From positions 4,920,991-4,984,990 of the forward strand of contig JAZAYU010000015.1 of the NCBI GenBank assembly GCA_038501625.1: DNA of 64,000 nucleotides, written 5' to 3'. The notes beneath the pieces were generated by a model that worked only from the letters and a program-made list of their open reading frames with translations, was not told where the DNA came from and ran no database searches. Below are positions 12,451-24,795 of this stretch, piece after piece (the first letter of the stretch is position 1; each line of letters begins with the position of its first letter). The position numbers were made by a program, and so were the translations under genes. This stretch comes from Corbicula japonica. Its lineage: Eukaryota > Mollusca > Bivalvia > Venerida > Cyrenidae.

Positions 12451-15400
12451 GTCTGTAAGCTTTCGTTTTAAACTGTAAATAATTAGAAATGCTTTAAAAA
12501 TCTTTGAACCTTAGTACATTAAGATATTGTGAGTATAGATAATCAGAATAAAATTTGCCACAATATCATAAATGGTAAACAGATGCGGCCTAAGTTTACA
12601 AGTTTAATGAGTAAATCAAACACATAGATTTTTTCTTAAGAATATTAGCCAACACCAATTTTGATTATCACATGTTTCATAACAGGTCAGTGCAGTTCTT
12701 CATGTAACCAACGATGCTCATTAGCAGGCATTATCGTAATCGATATAAAGCGGTTACAATGTAATATATTTTTTGTTTATTTCAATTCGTAAATTTTTGC
12801 TTTTGACTAAAAATAACACATCATTAATTAAAGCAATAATTATTACACATATTTACATATGAAGCTCGGATATTTTTAATTTAAATCACAGGAAAGGTAA
12901 AACATACAATCAACATAATTGAGGAACATTAATATTTCCTGGCGTATCAAAATGAAATAAAAACATCCCTTAGGTAATGGCATTAGTTCGGTTGTATTGT
13001 TACATTTTTGAGGTCATTATGAAAATATATTTGGTTATGGTTGGCCATGCAGTCAGGCAGAAATAATTATTACGAACGGTATTCAGATTCGGCCGACTTT
13101 TGAGGACAAATCTGGCTTAATTTTTTATTGATATCAATATTACTATAGATACCCGTTTCTATTAACAGAAAAATAACAGATAATATATTTAAAAATATAT
13201 AACTGAAATTGAGAATAACTATGAAATATATTTATAGTAGTTGGAAATCTTTTTAAGAATTTTTGATTAGAGACATTCATTTAAGTTCATTATCACTGCA
13301 ATAATGCTACAGAATAAACATTTTAACACACTCTTTCAGTAAAAAAGTGGTATTAATTTGAAAAAAGTGTAGGTCTTGATAAAAGTGATGTAGATTATGA
13401 TAGAGGAAAAATTTTTTCAAGTTTCTTAACAAAGTCAAGAGTCAAGTGCATAGTCCGGACAAGAAAATTCTATTTTTAGTAACAGTGACCTTGACCTTGG
13501 ACCTACAGGCATGGCTGTTGTACGCAACACACCGCCTTGTCATGGTTAACAATTGTGCCAAGATATTTTGAAATCCCTTCATAAATAGCGAAGTTATAGC
13601 CCGAACAAGACATTTCTATTATTAGTAACAGTGACCTGACCTCTGACTTACAGGCATGGGTAGTGCACGCATATTTTGGTTAACAACATTTTTGTTTGAA
13701 AAATATTGGTAGCAGAGATCGATCTTGTTGTTGGTAATGATGTAGATATTTATGATGAACATATATTCCAAGTTTCGATGTGATATCTCAAGTAGTTTCA
13801 GAGTAATGTACCAAAGTGCATATTTTGGTTAACGCATGCCGACGCCGGGGCAAGTAGGATAGCTCCTTTATTCTTCGAATAACCGAGCTAAAAATCAATT
13901 TTAACTAAAAAGATATGTAACTTTCGCTAACAAGACATTGCTGTCGCGTTGTTAAGCATTTTTGGATTGATTGCAGAACAATTCGTGATCTACTAAATTA
14001 TGCTTAATCATTATCGTAATATGCATATCATGCATACTCAGACAAAATGTAGAAGAAAGTAGAGCTTTTGTTCATAAGTTCTCGTGTACACGAAACGCAA
14101 AATTGTTTCTCCCTATGGATTTCAAATGGCGGAATATTTTATCGTGTTGCCTGCACGATGTATACAGAAATCACACTTAACGACAGTAATCTTCTTTACA
14201 AACATTGTTCAAAGTTGTAAAATATCAATATTAAACTACGAGCTAAATTTCTGTTAGATAAAATTACTCATAAAATACAATGGAAAAAAATGTAAATACA
14301 CTTACTACCTTACATATGTGACTGTAATAAATGTCTGCAGTTAAACATTCACAATGAAATCACAACCTTTGAACGACAATAGCACGATAACACAACAATT
14401 TGACCCAGAAACCGCAATTTCGATTTTCAAATGATAAGGAAAGTCAAAAGATAGCGATTAAAGGCCTTCAGTTTGAATTATATAGAGTCTAATATAATTG
14501 TATTTACAATTAAAAAACAATCACTTTTTGAACGTGAATAATTCTGACCGACTAAAATAGATGCAGTCACCGGGATATGCGGACCGCAAGTGGACCATAT
14601 ATGAACACAAATCTCTTCATTTCGATACCTGTTCCAGTCCAAATATCATTATTTAAATCATTAATTTAAAATGAATTACTTAAATCTCTATCTTTTGACT
14701 GCCACCCACAGACAAACTACATGTATGTCTAGACGGCTGAAAAGTTATTGCTAGGGTAAAAACATGTTGACGGCCTGTGTAGGATACATGTATCTAGTGT
14801 TGCGTTCGGAGTTTCTTCAAGAGCAGAAATAAAAAACAACAGGTCAGTAAATAAGCGGCGAAAAATACAGAAGCTTTTATAACAGTAAACCACATTTTGT
14901 GTTAATTTCACTGTTTTGCTAACTAAAGACTGTAAGCTTGCTCTGGTTTGGTAATAAAGGATGAGTGGAAATTACCTTAAACTTGTTAATAATTGATTCT
15001 TTATATCAGCAGCCAACAACATTCTCTCAGGTTAATTTTCAATCATAGCAACAGTAATTATAAAGGAAATGTCAAAACTTTAAGAGTAAAAATGGAAGTC
15101 GAATTTAGTAAGTTGAAGAGCTCCTGCTAGTTTTGTTTCTTTTTAAATGCATGCTAAAGTGATCGTCGCAGAATTCTTATATTTGCATTTGGTGTATGTA
15201 GAGAGTAGAACCTGTTTTCCCCCTAAATATTTTCAAGAGATCGAAGCAAAAATTGGCTAATAGTATATAGCACACACATAAAAATCGGATATCTGAAACT
15301 GTTGATTTAACAGTAAGAAATTGAAACTTTATATGTCAACCCGACATTTGGGTACTTTATAATTTGTTCAGCTAATATTTTGGCCTACAAGATTATTGAT

Positions 15401-15687
15401 TTTTGCTGTTGATTCTCAAAGTTGGATATGAAAGGATAACCGTACTCGAGTCCAACCAAGTGTCATACCAAACGCAGTAATATCACAACAAAAATGCATC
15501 ACAGACAATGACGGGGTTATATTCATCATTCATAAAAAGATGACAAACAAGACACAATCGCTACGACACCTTTAAAATCCTTTAAAATCAAAAGAATTTC
15601 CCGTTAGTTCCAAAATCAATCAAAATTACCCCAAAACAAATGTGTTTATTGTGCATTTTTACTAACAGTTTGAATGCTATAGAAATT
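12451..15687. other. Intergenic DNA, no gene seen
   Basis: Apart from the tandem-core element at 13.4-13.9 kb I find no coding or RNA feature. Would contain the EGF gene's promoter and possible first exon. Confidence 0.45.
13440..13893 (+). mobile_element. Short tandem-core element with hairpin end
   Basis: Two diverged ~145-bp units, each with AGTAACAGTGACC(TT)GACC..GACnTACAGGCATGG, starting near 13445 and 13590. They are followed by GCCGACGCCGGGGCAAGTAGG and a terminal hairpin AGCTCC..ATTCTTCGAAT..GAGCT that ends GAGCTAAAAA. Same plan as the element at 29.2-31.0 kb: tandem core, then short GAC-rich stretch, then end hairpin. Left boundary not determined. Confidence 0.6.
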
Positions 15688-16649
15688 AGGCCGGTGGCCA
15701 GGAACATGTTTGCTCCCCCCCCCCCCTTAGGGAATTTTGTAGACATGACTTTTCTGAGAGTCTGTTATTTCCTGGATATTTTGCAGTTTGTTTGCACTCT
15801 GGCGAGTGGGGCATAAGGGTGTTACGGAGGTTTTAATATGTTACCCCTAAAATTCGTAGAAAAAATATATGGATTTTGAACCTTTAATTCTGCTCTATTC
15901 CAGCTACGATTTAGTGAAACTTATATTTTTATATAAGGATGAAGTATTATCTGTTGATTGATGTAGTTTTCATTTCAAAATTTTTGCACTATGGTAACAT
16001 ATTTAGTGTATAACATACATAACCCTAAAAAGATGAAATTTAGGTCAAAACTTACCTGTAGGATTTTTATTTGTAATCAAACTTAGGCAATAATACATGT
16101 TTTTGAAAGCTGCATGATCATCAATGTTAAACACTGTGTTTTTTATATAAAAATCTCACTGGCAATTGTAATAATTTTACCATAATCTTATATGTTACCA
16201 TATCGCTAATTCAAACATTATATTCATGTTTTGGGATAAACAATTATAAAATTTAAACCTTAATTAAATTATTGAGCTTTATAAATGTAAGTGTTCTTGA
16301 AACTTGCATGACTTCAAATTTTGAACATACACAACATATGTTACTTATTAAAATTAGGCTTATTTCCTTGTTTTTATTTGTTTTTAATGGTGTTAGCTGA
16401 TATCTATTTGAAGAAATTAATTATGTGTGCCATGTGCAATGTCCTGATGTTTGTAAGCCCTGTGTAGATTTGTAATTACATTGAAAGTAGTTTTTATAAC
16501 TTATATAACTGATTAAATGAAGTATTTCTAAAACTGATAATATTGTATAAATAATTGAACACATTTACAAAACTGTATCACAACTATGCAATTATTTAAG
16601 ATTAAACTATAAAATAATAATAGTAAGAAGTTTATAGTGTATACTATGT

Positions 16650-16671
16650 TATGTTATGTTATGTTATGTGG
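16650..16671 (+). repeat. (TTATG)n microsatellite
   Basis: Four and a half perfect copies of the pentamer inside the AT-rich element. Confidence 0.85.
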
Positions 16672-18594
16672 TTAAAATGTTAAAGTGTTTAAGCTTGTCC
16701 ATTTTTAACCTTCAAATCTCCGTAACATACAATTCTAAAGTTACAATATTGACAAAGTACAATGCATTTATGAATTAAATGATTAGAGGGAAATTCTAAA
16801 AAAATAATTTTTAGAATTGGTTCCAAAAAAGTAAAAAGACAAGAGATAAAAATATTGCTTTAAAATATTGAAAAGTATTACAAACAAACTAATTAAAATT
16901 AATTATATGTTACCTAATTATTTTATTAATGTTTTTTTAAAGATGACTTAGAATAAAGAAAATAAATTTCTAAACCGTGTTAAAGTTTGTATCTAGATTA
17001 CCGTAGAGTCATTTATAATGTGAATATGAACTTTCTATAAACTATATTTACTAAAAACAAAGTTGAAAGTACCAGTTCTGATCTTTTAGAGCAATAATAT
17101 TACTGTTAAATAAAACATGTAAAATAAGAAAAATAAATTGTCCTAAATGAAACATTATTTTTTCCATTGTTCAAAGAAAGCTTAAGAATTTGTTAAGAAT
17201 TCCTTAAAATCTTTATAGAATGTTGTTTTACTTAAAGATAAATAACTGTTAAAGAGAAATATCCCAATTTGAAAGACAATCTGTGTAATGCAGGTGATGG
17301 TAAGCTAATAGACAAGTTAACTTTGACTTATGTATGATAATTTTTTTAGGTAAAAATTCTTTTACTGTATTATAGAATGCTCATGCTGTTTCAATGTTTT
17401 ACAAATTCTACACTGAATCTTAGTATTTTAGATGAATAAACTACTTTTAAAAACATTTCTAACATCAGATAATTTAATCAGCTAATTTGTGTAAAGTTCA
17501 AATTAAGTAGCTTTTAAATTTGTTGTAGATCATTTTTAACATAATATAATATTATATAAAAATATTTATCAAAATGTTAACTAATTTTTTGCAGTTTCTT
17601 GCTTTTCTTTTCTTATTATTTTTGCTGACTATTAAAGTAAAAATTGGTAACATTTTATAGGATGACAAAAGACATAAATAGAAAAATAAAATGATAAAAA
17701 TTGTTAATTTTGTTTATTCTTTCTTTTCTACATTTTGTTAGAACAAATTAATGTTATGTCTCAATCGAGAGTATCTGGACTTAGCTTTAGACTGGATGCA
17801 ACAGCCCATAATTAGTGCAAACGTAAGCTGTACTACAATGTTGTCACTGAGCCATATTGATAGGTTCATTGTTAATTTAAAAAGATTTAAAATAGGATGA
17901 ATTTAAACCATCTACAACATACACATTAAATTCAAGAAATATTGAGCAGTACACAGATCATTTACCTCTAAAGTTTAACAATATTTAAATTAAAAATATA
18001 TAAATGTTAAATATCACCAGCATCAATACCTTAATTTCCTTTTTTAACATAATTCTTAATATATATTTCCTATTTTAATACAAGATACATAAAGTGCAGG
18101 AAGATTGGTAACTAAAATACGTTCTTTTGGGTAACATATTTAAAAATGGTGATTTATGATACGGTATTTATTTTTATAATGATACACGTAAAGCTAACTT
18201 GTCGTTAAAACACATGAAGAGGTGTATTTAAACAAAAACAATTACACCAACACTTCAAATTTTTAACCATAGGCATAAGCATATGATATAACATAATACT
18301 AAAGTCACATATAACTAAATTTATGGATATTATTAACAAAGTGTTTAACATAGTTTACCTTTTAATCACACAATATGTCTTTCAGAGTTTATTTCTTTAT
18401 AATTTATTTTATTTATAAATAATTAATTTGCTATCTTTGAGATGTTTTTTTTTCATTTTTTCCAGATATTTTGGTTTTTGGAATTTCTAAATATATGTAC
18501 TTATTTACATACATTAAACAAGAAGTGTGTCTCAATGTGACTTTACTACATTTAAATTCTGCATTCTAATTCATATTTATAAATTAAACAAATA

Positions 18595-19512
18595 AAACAG
18601 AAATTAATTGCTTATGCAAGTAAGAAATGTTTCATACAACTTTTTAAACTAGGTTTTGATGTTAAGTAACATATCTTAATGACTATTTATAGACCTATAC
18701 CTTAGGTTGCAGATGTTTTATTGCATTAAAATTTAAAAAAAACAACATCTTCCTGGTGTAGAAAAAAATAGGTTTATTTCAGAAGCTATATAATTGCCGA
18801 TTATTTCTTCAAAGCATTAAATTTTATCAAAAGTCACATATTCAAACAGGCGTTACGGTAAAACGCCCCACTGGCCAGAAAGCGAATAAATTGCAAAATG
18901 CGAAGAATGGGATAGGCTTTCAGAAAAACATACCCTTCACAATTCCCCCAGGTGGGAGGGGTCTGTTGGAAGCTCAAGGTCTAATACAATTATGGCCTGT
19001 TTTCCCATGTTCTTTTCTTTCGGTAACATAATTCAATATAGCGTTACGGGCTTATGTCCCAATGTATGTCACTGTATTACAGTTGTCCTGAATTCTCATT
19101 TATCTTACTATATTTTACTTATAAGCACAAATTACTTGCTACTGCAAGTAAGAAATGTTTCATACATCTTATTTTACTAGGTTTTCATGTTAAGTAACAT
19201 AACTGAATCACTATTTTAGACCAATAACTTAGGTTACAGATGTTTTATTGCATAAGTAATGTAGATAAGAGCTTCCTGATTTAGAAAAAAATAGGTGTAT
19301 TTTAGAACTTTTATAATTGTCAAATATTTCATTCTTACACAAACTTTTTTTTAAAGGTAACATATTCAAACAGGCGTTGCGGAAAAACGCCCCACTCGCC
19401 AGAGTGCAAACAAATTGCAAAATGCGTAGAATGGTATAGGCTTTCAGAAAAACATACCCTTCAAAATTCTCAAGGGGGGAGGGGGGTCTATTGGCAGCTC
19501 AAGGTCTAAATG
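18595..19512 (+). repeat. Tandem direct duplication of the element's right end (~530-bp period)
   Basis: 18.60-18.98 kb and 19.13-19.51 kb share AAGTAAGAAATGTTTCATAC, GTTAAGTAACATA, TTAGGTT(G/A)CAGATGTTTTATT, CAAACAGGCGTT and CTTTCAGAAAAACATACCCT in the same order and orientation. Confidence 0.8.
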
Positions 19513-20547
19513 CATTGTTGTTCCAGTCACGGCGATAGTGTTTTAGGATATCAGGTTTTGGGCAATTTAACTCCGGGAGATCACGACTTGCTATATAATT
19601 TCTAACAAAAATTTTCTAATAAAAGTTTTTCTGGCAAAAGACAATTGAAAAGTCACTAGTGACTGATTTTATTTATTTTAATTTTTATAGATCTAGCAGA
19701 AAGATATCGACGGCTCTTCTTTATATTTTTCCAATAAACATTGTATTTCATTTCTCGTTTCATTTCCCATCTGTTATTTCTATTGGTTGCAAAAGTAACC
19801 ACAATTCGACATGGAAAGAACATTCACATGCGTGAAACCCTTAATTAGAGAACAAGGGTTGTTGAAACACACACGCACGGACAATGGGCGAACATAAAAC
19901 GTAATTTTACATGTATTTATACATTTTCATGAAGATAAAACTATTAGCCTGGTCATTATTCAGTTTCAGACACCTATTATCTATAACAAATTTTACTGAA
20001 GCCAGCGATTATCCATATCGCTTTGACATCTTCAGAAAAAGTAAGATTTAGATTCATTTTACTGAACTGTGTTACCATGCTGTGATTGTTTGTTAACAGG
20101 GGGACAGTTAAGGATCAATTAGTCATGTTTTCTTCACTCAACTACCGAAATAGAGACAGAAACTTGTTTAATTTTGAGGTAATTTTGTTGAATTTTCCAC
20201 CTTTTCGTTGGTTTTCACTACTATATAGGGACTGTCTGCAAAACCATTGCAGTTTTATATAGCTTAAGTTGCCCTAGCGCAATTGCAATCACTAACGTGA
20301 TTTAAATCGGCATAAGTACAAGGTAAAAGTAAAAATACTTACGCTTTTCTCACTGTCATCCACAACTCGGGCCGCTATTATCATCTGAGATTAGCGTTAT
20401 CATCCGAGCCCAGATTATTGAGATACATACCTTGTCATGTCGTTTCTTTAATTAAAGTGCTCTATATTTTAACATTGTTTACATCAATACGTTCTATCCT
20501 TTGTGACATGTTTCTGTTATTACTAGTTTTTGAAGGTGTAGAATTAT

Positions 20548-20720
20548 ACAGTTATTTCATATGTGATTTGGGAACAGTCAAAATGTTGGCCCGAGTTGGA
20601 GGGGATAGTGTTTTGAACTGTTGCCCGAGGCCGTTGGCCGAGGGCAACAGTTCAAAACACTATCCCCGACACCGAGGGACAACTGTTTGACTGTTCCCAA
20701 ATCAAATATAAAATAACTGT
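20548..20720. repeat. Near-perfect 173-bp palindrome
   Basis: Arms pair from ACAGTTATTTCATATG.. through GATTTGGGAACAGTCAAA and GGGGATAGTGTTTTGAACTG to a centre near GGCCGTTGGCC. The reverse complement follows to 20720 with few mismatches. Confidence 0.85.
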
Positions 20721-20724
20721 TTTA

Positions 20725-21285
20725 TTACCTGATCAATTACTGTATTAACAGTACTTACAGATAAAAAAGGAACAAGAAATAATTTTGCAATTATGTTTTT
20801 AATTAAACTTTTTAAATTTAACAATCTTGTAACTATGTCACACTGCCAACATTTTGTATGTCAGTTGGTTTTCATATTGTTTTTCTCTGTTATTTCATCA
20901 AAAAACTTAAGGAAACTTTCATTTTGCTGACCAAATTTTAATTTGTTTAAATAATTCACCACGTTTTATTTATGGAGTATGGAAGCATATTTGTGCCACA
21001 ACTTAAACTTTTTTTTGCGAAATCCTCCATTTTTTCACGTTAATTTATATGGTTAAGTTGTGGCGCAAATATGCTTCTATAATGGAGAAATAAGCATTGG
21101 AGCCAATTTGTTTCTTTACTGTTCCACATCACGTCATGACGTCAGAGCACACGAGGGAAACAGTGGAAACTATTGACCGGTCAACAGTTCGCAAACATTG
21201 ACTTTTTTTAGAATTTCAGAAAACAGTCAAAACTACCAAATTACATTTATATAAGGTATCAGGTAATAAAAATGACTGTTTTTAG
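20725..21285. repeat. Inverted-repeat element beside the palindrome
   Basis: TTTTATTACCTGAT at 20720-20735 is inverted at 21252-21268 (ATCAGGTAATAAAAA). Within it a second palindrome (20968-21096) pairs GAAGCATATTTGTGCCACAA with TTGTGGCGCAAATATGCTTC. Possibly one compound foldback with the palindrome at 20.55 kb. Confidence 0.6.
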
Positions 21286-21414
21286 ATACATGTGGAAAAT
21301 GCATAAAATTGCACACTACGAAGAAGAAAGCATACAGTCGAAAAAGATTTAAGCACAGAACGTAAATACATATGCAATATTACAACAGTATGCAATCTGT
21401 AGGTTCGTCTTTTA

Positions 21415-21640
21415 GAGAAATAATTCAAACATACAGACTGCATACTGTCATAATGTTCCTTTTATTATATACTCTTCTCGTTCGAAACAAATTTAAATAA
21501 ACTAAACAGCAACATTTATAGTCAACAACGTGGTTTATATCGTAACGTTTGTAAAACGGTGACGGAAATTTCCTATTTTGGCGTTCGGTTTGTCCGGATA
21601 TTTGCGACAACATAGTTATGACGTCACATAGAACACCGGA
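21415..21640 (+). repeat. Dispersed repeat R2, copy 1
   Basis: Shares CTGCATACTGTCATAAT..TTCCTTTTATTATATACTC and CATAGTTATGACGTCACATAGAAC with the minus-strand copy at 50.37-50.57 kb. Contains the CRE-type octamer TGACGTCA. Confidence 0.65.
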
Positions 21641-24600
21641 AGCTGCAAAAAAAATGAATTTTAAAACGAGATTGTCCAATACGGAATTACTTACCTGACG
21701 AGTTGTATCAATCTTGCGGATTAACGCTGCACTATGCTTTAATCATCCATGGGTATATAATAAAAATACATAACTGTAGACATCAAAATCGATACACAGT
21801 TTGGCAGACCGGTTAATTTGCTGCAGTAGCTCAAACACTTTCGAGGAAATCATAATGCTTAATTTTGTCATTTTGAGATGATATACGATTTCATTTACAA
21901 GACAAAATTGTTAAGAATAAGTTGCAAACTGAGGCCAATGTTTGTACCAGATTTGAACCTCAAAATTATTATTAAAATGACATTAACTCATGCTTGTGTT
22001 AATGATTTCTTAAGATTAGCTGATATGTTAACATTCCCACGAAAGTTAGTTAGTTAGACAGGCACGTGACAGACAGATCAGATACAGTTGTAAAATTGTG
22101 TCATCGGCATATTTTCTCTGGCAAAATATAAACTCGAACATATCTTTCTATTAACAAAATTGTTAAATAATACAGAGTTTATGCTGATGTTAACATCAAT
22201 ATCAAAATAAATGAACATTTGATCCTTCTTCTGTTTGATTAGAATTGCGGCTATGTTTGATTACTGCATATGAACGCATGAACACCAAAGAAACTGAAGG
22301 TCTCCGTGGAATGCTGGTAAGGTTCGTTGTCGGTTGATTACCACTTTATGAGCATCATCCTCATGACAAGTTTTATAACTTGTGTGCCAGGCACCGTGCT
22401 AGAGATAACACCAGGTTCTGAGATTTGAAAAAAGGGGAGGATATGAGAACAATGAAAACACGACGTCAGATTCTTCTTTTTGTAAACCTACTCGATTATA
22501 ATGTTTAAGATCCTGTTTAACTAAAAACAACACAAACCAGGATATATTTTATGCCAAATTTATTATCAGATCTATCTCCTGGAAGCGAACCAACATAACA
22601 ATCGAGCTATTATTTTGCAACAAAATCACAATTTGATCAACCCGAGGTAATTTAAATTAATTGGTACAATTTCACCGTCTGTTATAGATAAATATTTACA
22701 CAACATATACAAAATCTGAAATGTTCCCTTTATTTTCGTTTGATGTGTTACATATAGTGAGAGGATATCAACACAGTTTAATAATCATGTGGTATTCAAG
22801 TGGGTCCGGTTTCATTAATAATCTCCGTTGCTGATATATCTGTCCATAAAAACCGTGATCTATATTTTTCTGAAGACTCATCGACGACAGGAGTAAATAT
22901 TACTTTGAATCAAGTAGCTGGTTTCAGTTATGTCTTTATTTGGAGTCTTTTGGGCACATTATGTTTAAATGCTTAAATTCTTTCAAACACAGGTCTATTA
23001 TAATCTCTCTTAATTATATTGTAAAACCAACTGGTTTATACATTGCAATCCAACAGAAAACATAACAATAAAGATCCTGCAAAAATTTTACTAACATTCT
23101 ACCTTCGAGATTGTTTAAACATCGTCTTTTAAAAAATATAACTTATGAAACATGAAATATATTAATATTACAGAAGTAAACTTTATAAAATAGTTTTATC
23201 ATTTTTTCTGTAGAATAAGTAATTTTTCAAATTTTAAATAATTTTAATAACCAGGTTGTAATTGAACGAAAACACAACTACAGCATGAAGAACTGAAGTC
23301 CCGCTCTATCCTTAGCCCAGATGAATAATTAACTCCATGGTTCATATTCAAGCAAGGAATGGACATAAAATGTTGTCCCACAAAGATGTAATATCGATTT
23401 AGATGGAAATCTTTCAAAGAAATATTCAACTAAAGTTCTAATTGGTCATCAATTGTATATGTTTACAATATAATGTGGTTTCGTTTCTTCCATATGTCAA
23501 GAGAGGATGTGCAAAGTTCTGTTCATTGCATTTTAAATCATTATTATTTATTTACTTACACCGCATGGTCAAATGAGAACATTCTTTAATCAAAAGGGAT
23601 GTAATTATAGGACAACTTTCACCTAGCTGTTCTTAAAGTCAATAAATACAATATCAAAGCTTTAATTGAAGACTATTGTTGGCAACAAATCACAAATAAA
23701 GAGTTACGCATCTTCCTTATGATAAATTACGGACAAAAACTGACCGATTAGAACTTTGGGTGACAGTAGGAAAAAGTCAAAGTATCCTTTTTGAACATAA
23801 GATTCTTTAATTCAACTACACAGAAACGCGTAAATTAAATTGAATATGTAAATAACAGAAAAAAAACGAAACTGCTTTAGTAAAATTATGTTAATAATCT
23901 ACATATCAGTACTTCCAACAATGAAATACACCTAATAGTCACAAAAGTGGATTTCAGTTAAGCACAATATCAAAAAAGTATAAAAGCTTGAACTAGCTGT
24001 CAAGTGTTTCCGAAATTATAAACTATGCGTGTACATGTACCTGAACCATTCAGATTTAAACTTTCCACGGAACACAAATGTCACCTGCTCTCAAAATGTT
24101 GGAATATGCATACTGAAAAAAATCATAAAAAAGATGTAATTTGAATTGCATTGTTGTGATACGATTACGGTTTAAGATACATGTACACAATCGTCCATCG
24201 GGTATTTTCACATTTGTGTACTATTAGTAACACAACAATATATTTAACCTACAGAATTGCTTCAAAACTATATACATTTCCAACATATATTATCTAATAT
24301 ATACCACACGTTCAAATTTACAAAATTATTGTACATATTATTATATAAAACTTTTTGGTAGGATCATTGATGATATATATTCTCTGGTTAATACGAGTCA
24401 TAAATTGTTACAATACTTTCAATATTGAAATGGTTGGTCCCGTATCGTTCTATACTCGTATATTTCAAATGTCTACATGTCACCATGGAATTCTTACAAA
24501 ATTTGTTTAGACAATTTGCAATCAACTTTTCTTATTCATACTTGTACAAACAGTTTTCTATTCAATTCAACCTCATTTAGCATCGTTTTGTAATACTACT

Positions 24601-24657
24601 TATAACCGAAATAGCATTGAAGAAGTGACACTTATAACGGCAGTATAATTGTCTTTA
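21641..24657. other. Region downstream of the SLC4 stop codon
   Basis: No further coding exon recognised. AT-rich; includes the SLC4 3'UTR for an unknown distance. Several AATAAA-like hexamers exist on the minus strand but none can be chosen without transcript data. Confidence 0.4.
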
Positions 24658-24795
24658 TCATAAACGAGAAGTAGCGTTGTTAACTTTGCTTGCATCTTTC
24701 TCATTCTCTGCGACGAAGAACACTGGTTTCTTCTTGTCTCCCTCGGCGATGCCGTTAGCTTTATACGCCGGCGGGTCATCGTACGCGAAATTTAT
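24658..24795 (-). CDS. SLC4 gene: terminal coding exon with PDZ-type C-terminus
   Basis: A 138-nt exon, acceptor TTATTTCAG, stop TGA at 24658-24660. It encodes a mostly hydrophilic C-tail beginning [20 protein letters not shown] and ending NNATSRL. Ser-Arg-Leu fits the class I PDZ ligand pattern (S/T-x-hydrophobic), as in NBCn1-type C-termini. I did not identify a convincing polyadenylation site, so the 3'UTR end is unknown. Confidence 0.93.
   Translation of the reverse strand: MNFAYDDPPAYKANGIAEGDKKKPVFFVAENEKDASKVNNATSRL

Larger units (their letters stand above)
15688..19512. mobile_element. 3.8-kb TIR element, AT-rich interior, duplicated right end
   Basis: Left arm (15.69-15.85 kb) contains a C-run, TTTTGCAGTTTGTTTGCACTC and GGCGAGTGGGGC. 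The right arm appears inverted twice, at 18.84-18.98 kb and 19.36-19.51 kb (GCCCCACTCGCCAGAGTGCA). The interior is very AT-rich with no coding frame. Many GTAACATA/TATGTTAC motifs recur through it. Family not identified. Confidence 0.6.

Noticed and set aside
20418..20690. 90-codon plus-strand frame
   Set aside because: Half of it is the long palindrome; no protein resemblance.
22262..22322. Plus-strand exon-like segment (ATG..GGAATGCTG|GTAAGG)
   Set aside because: Short, isolated, no recognisable product and no partner exon found.
22725..22740. AATAAA (minus strand) as the SLC4 polyadenylation signal
   Set aside because: It is 1.9 kb past the stop with many equivalent hexamers in AT-rich DNA; nothing singles it out.
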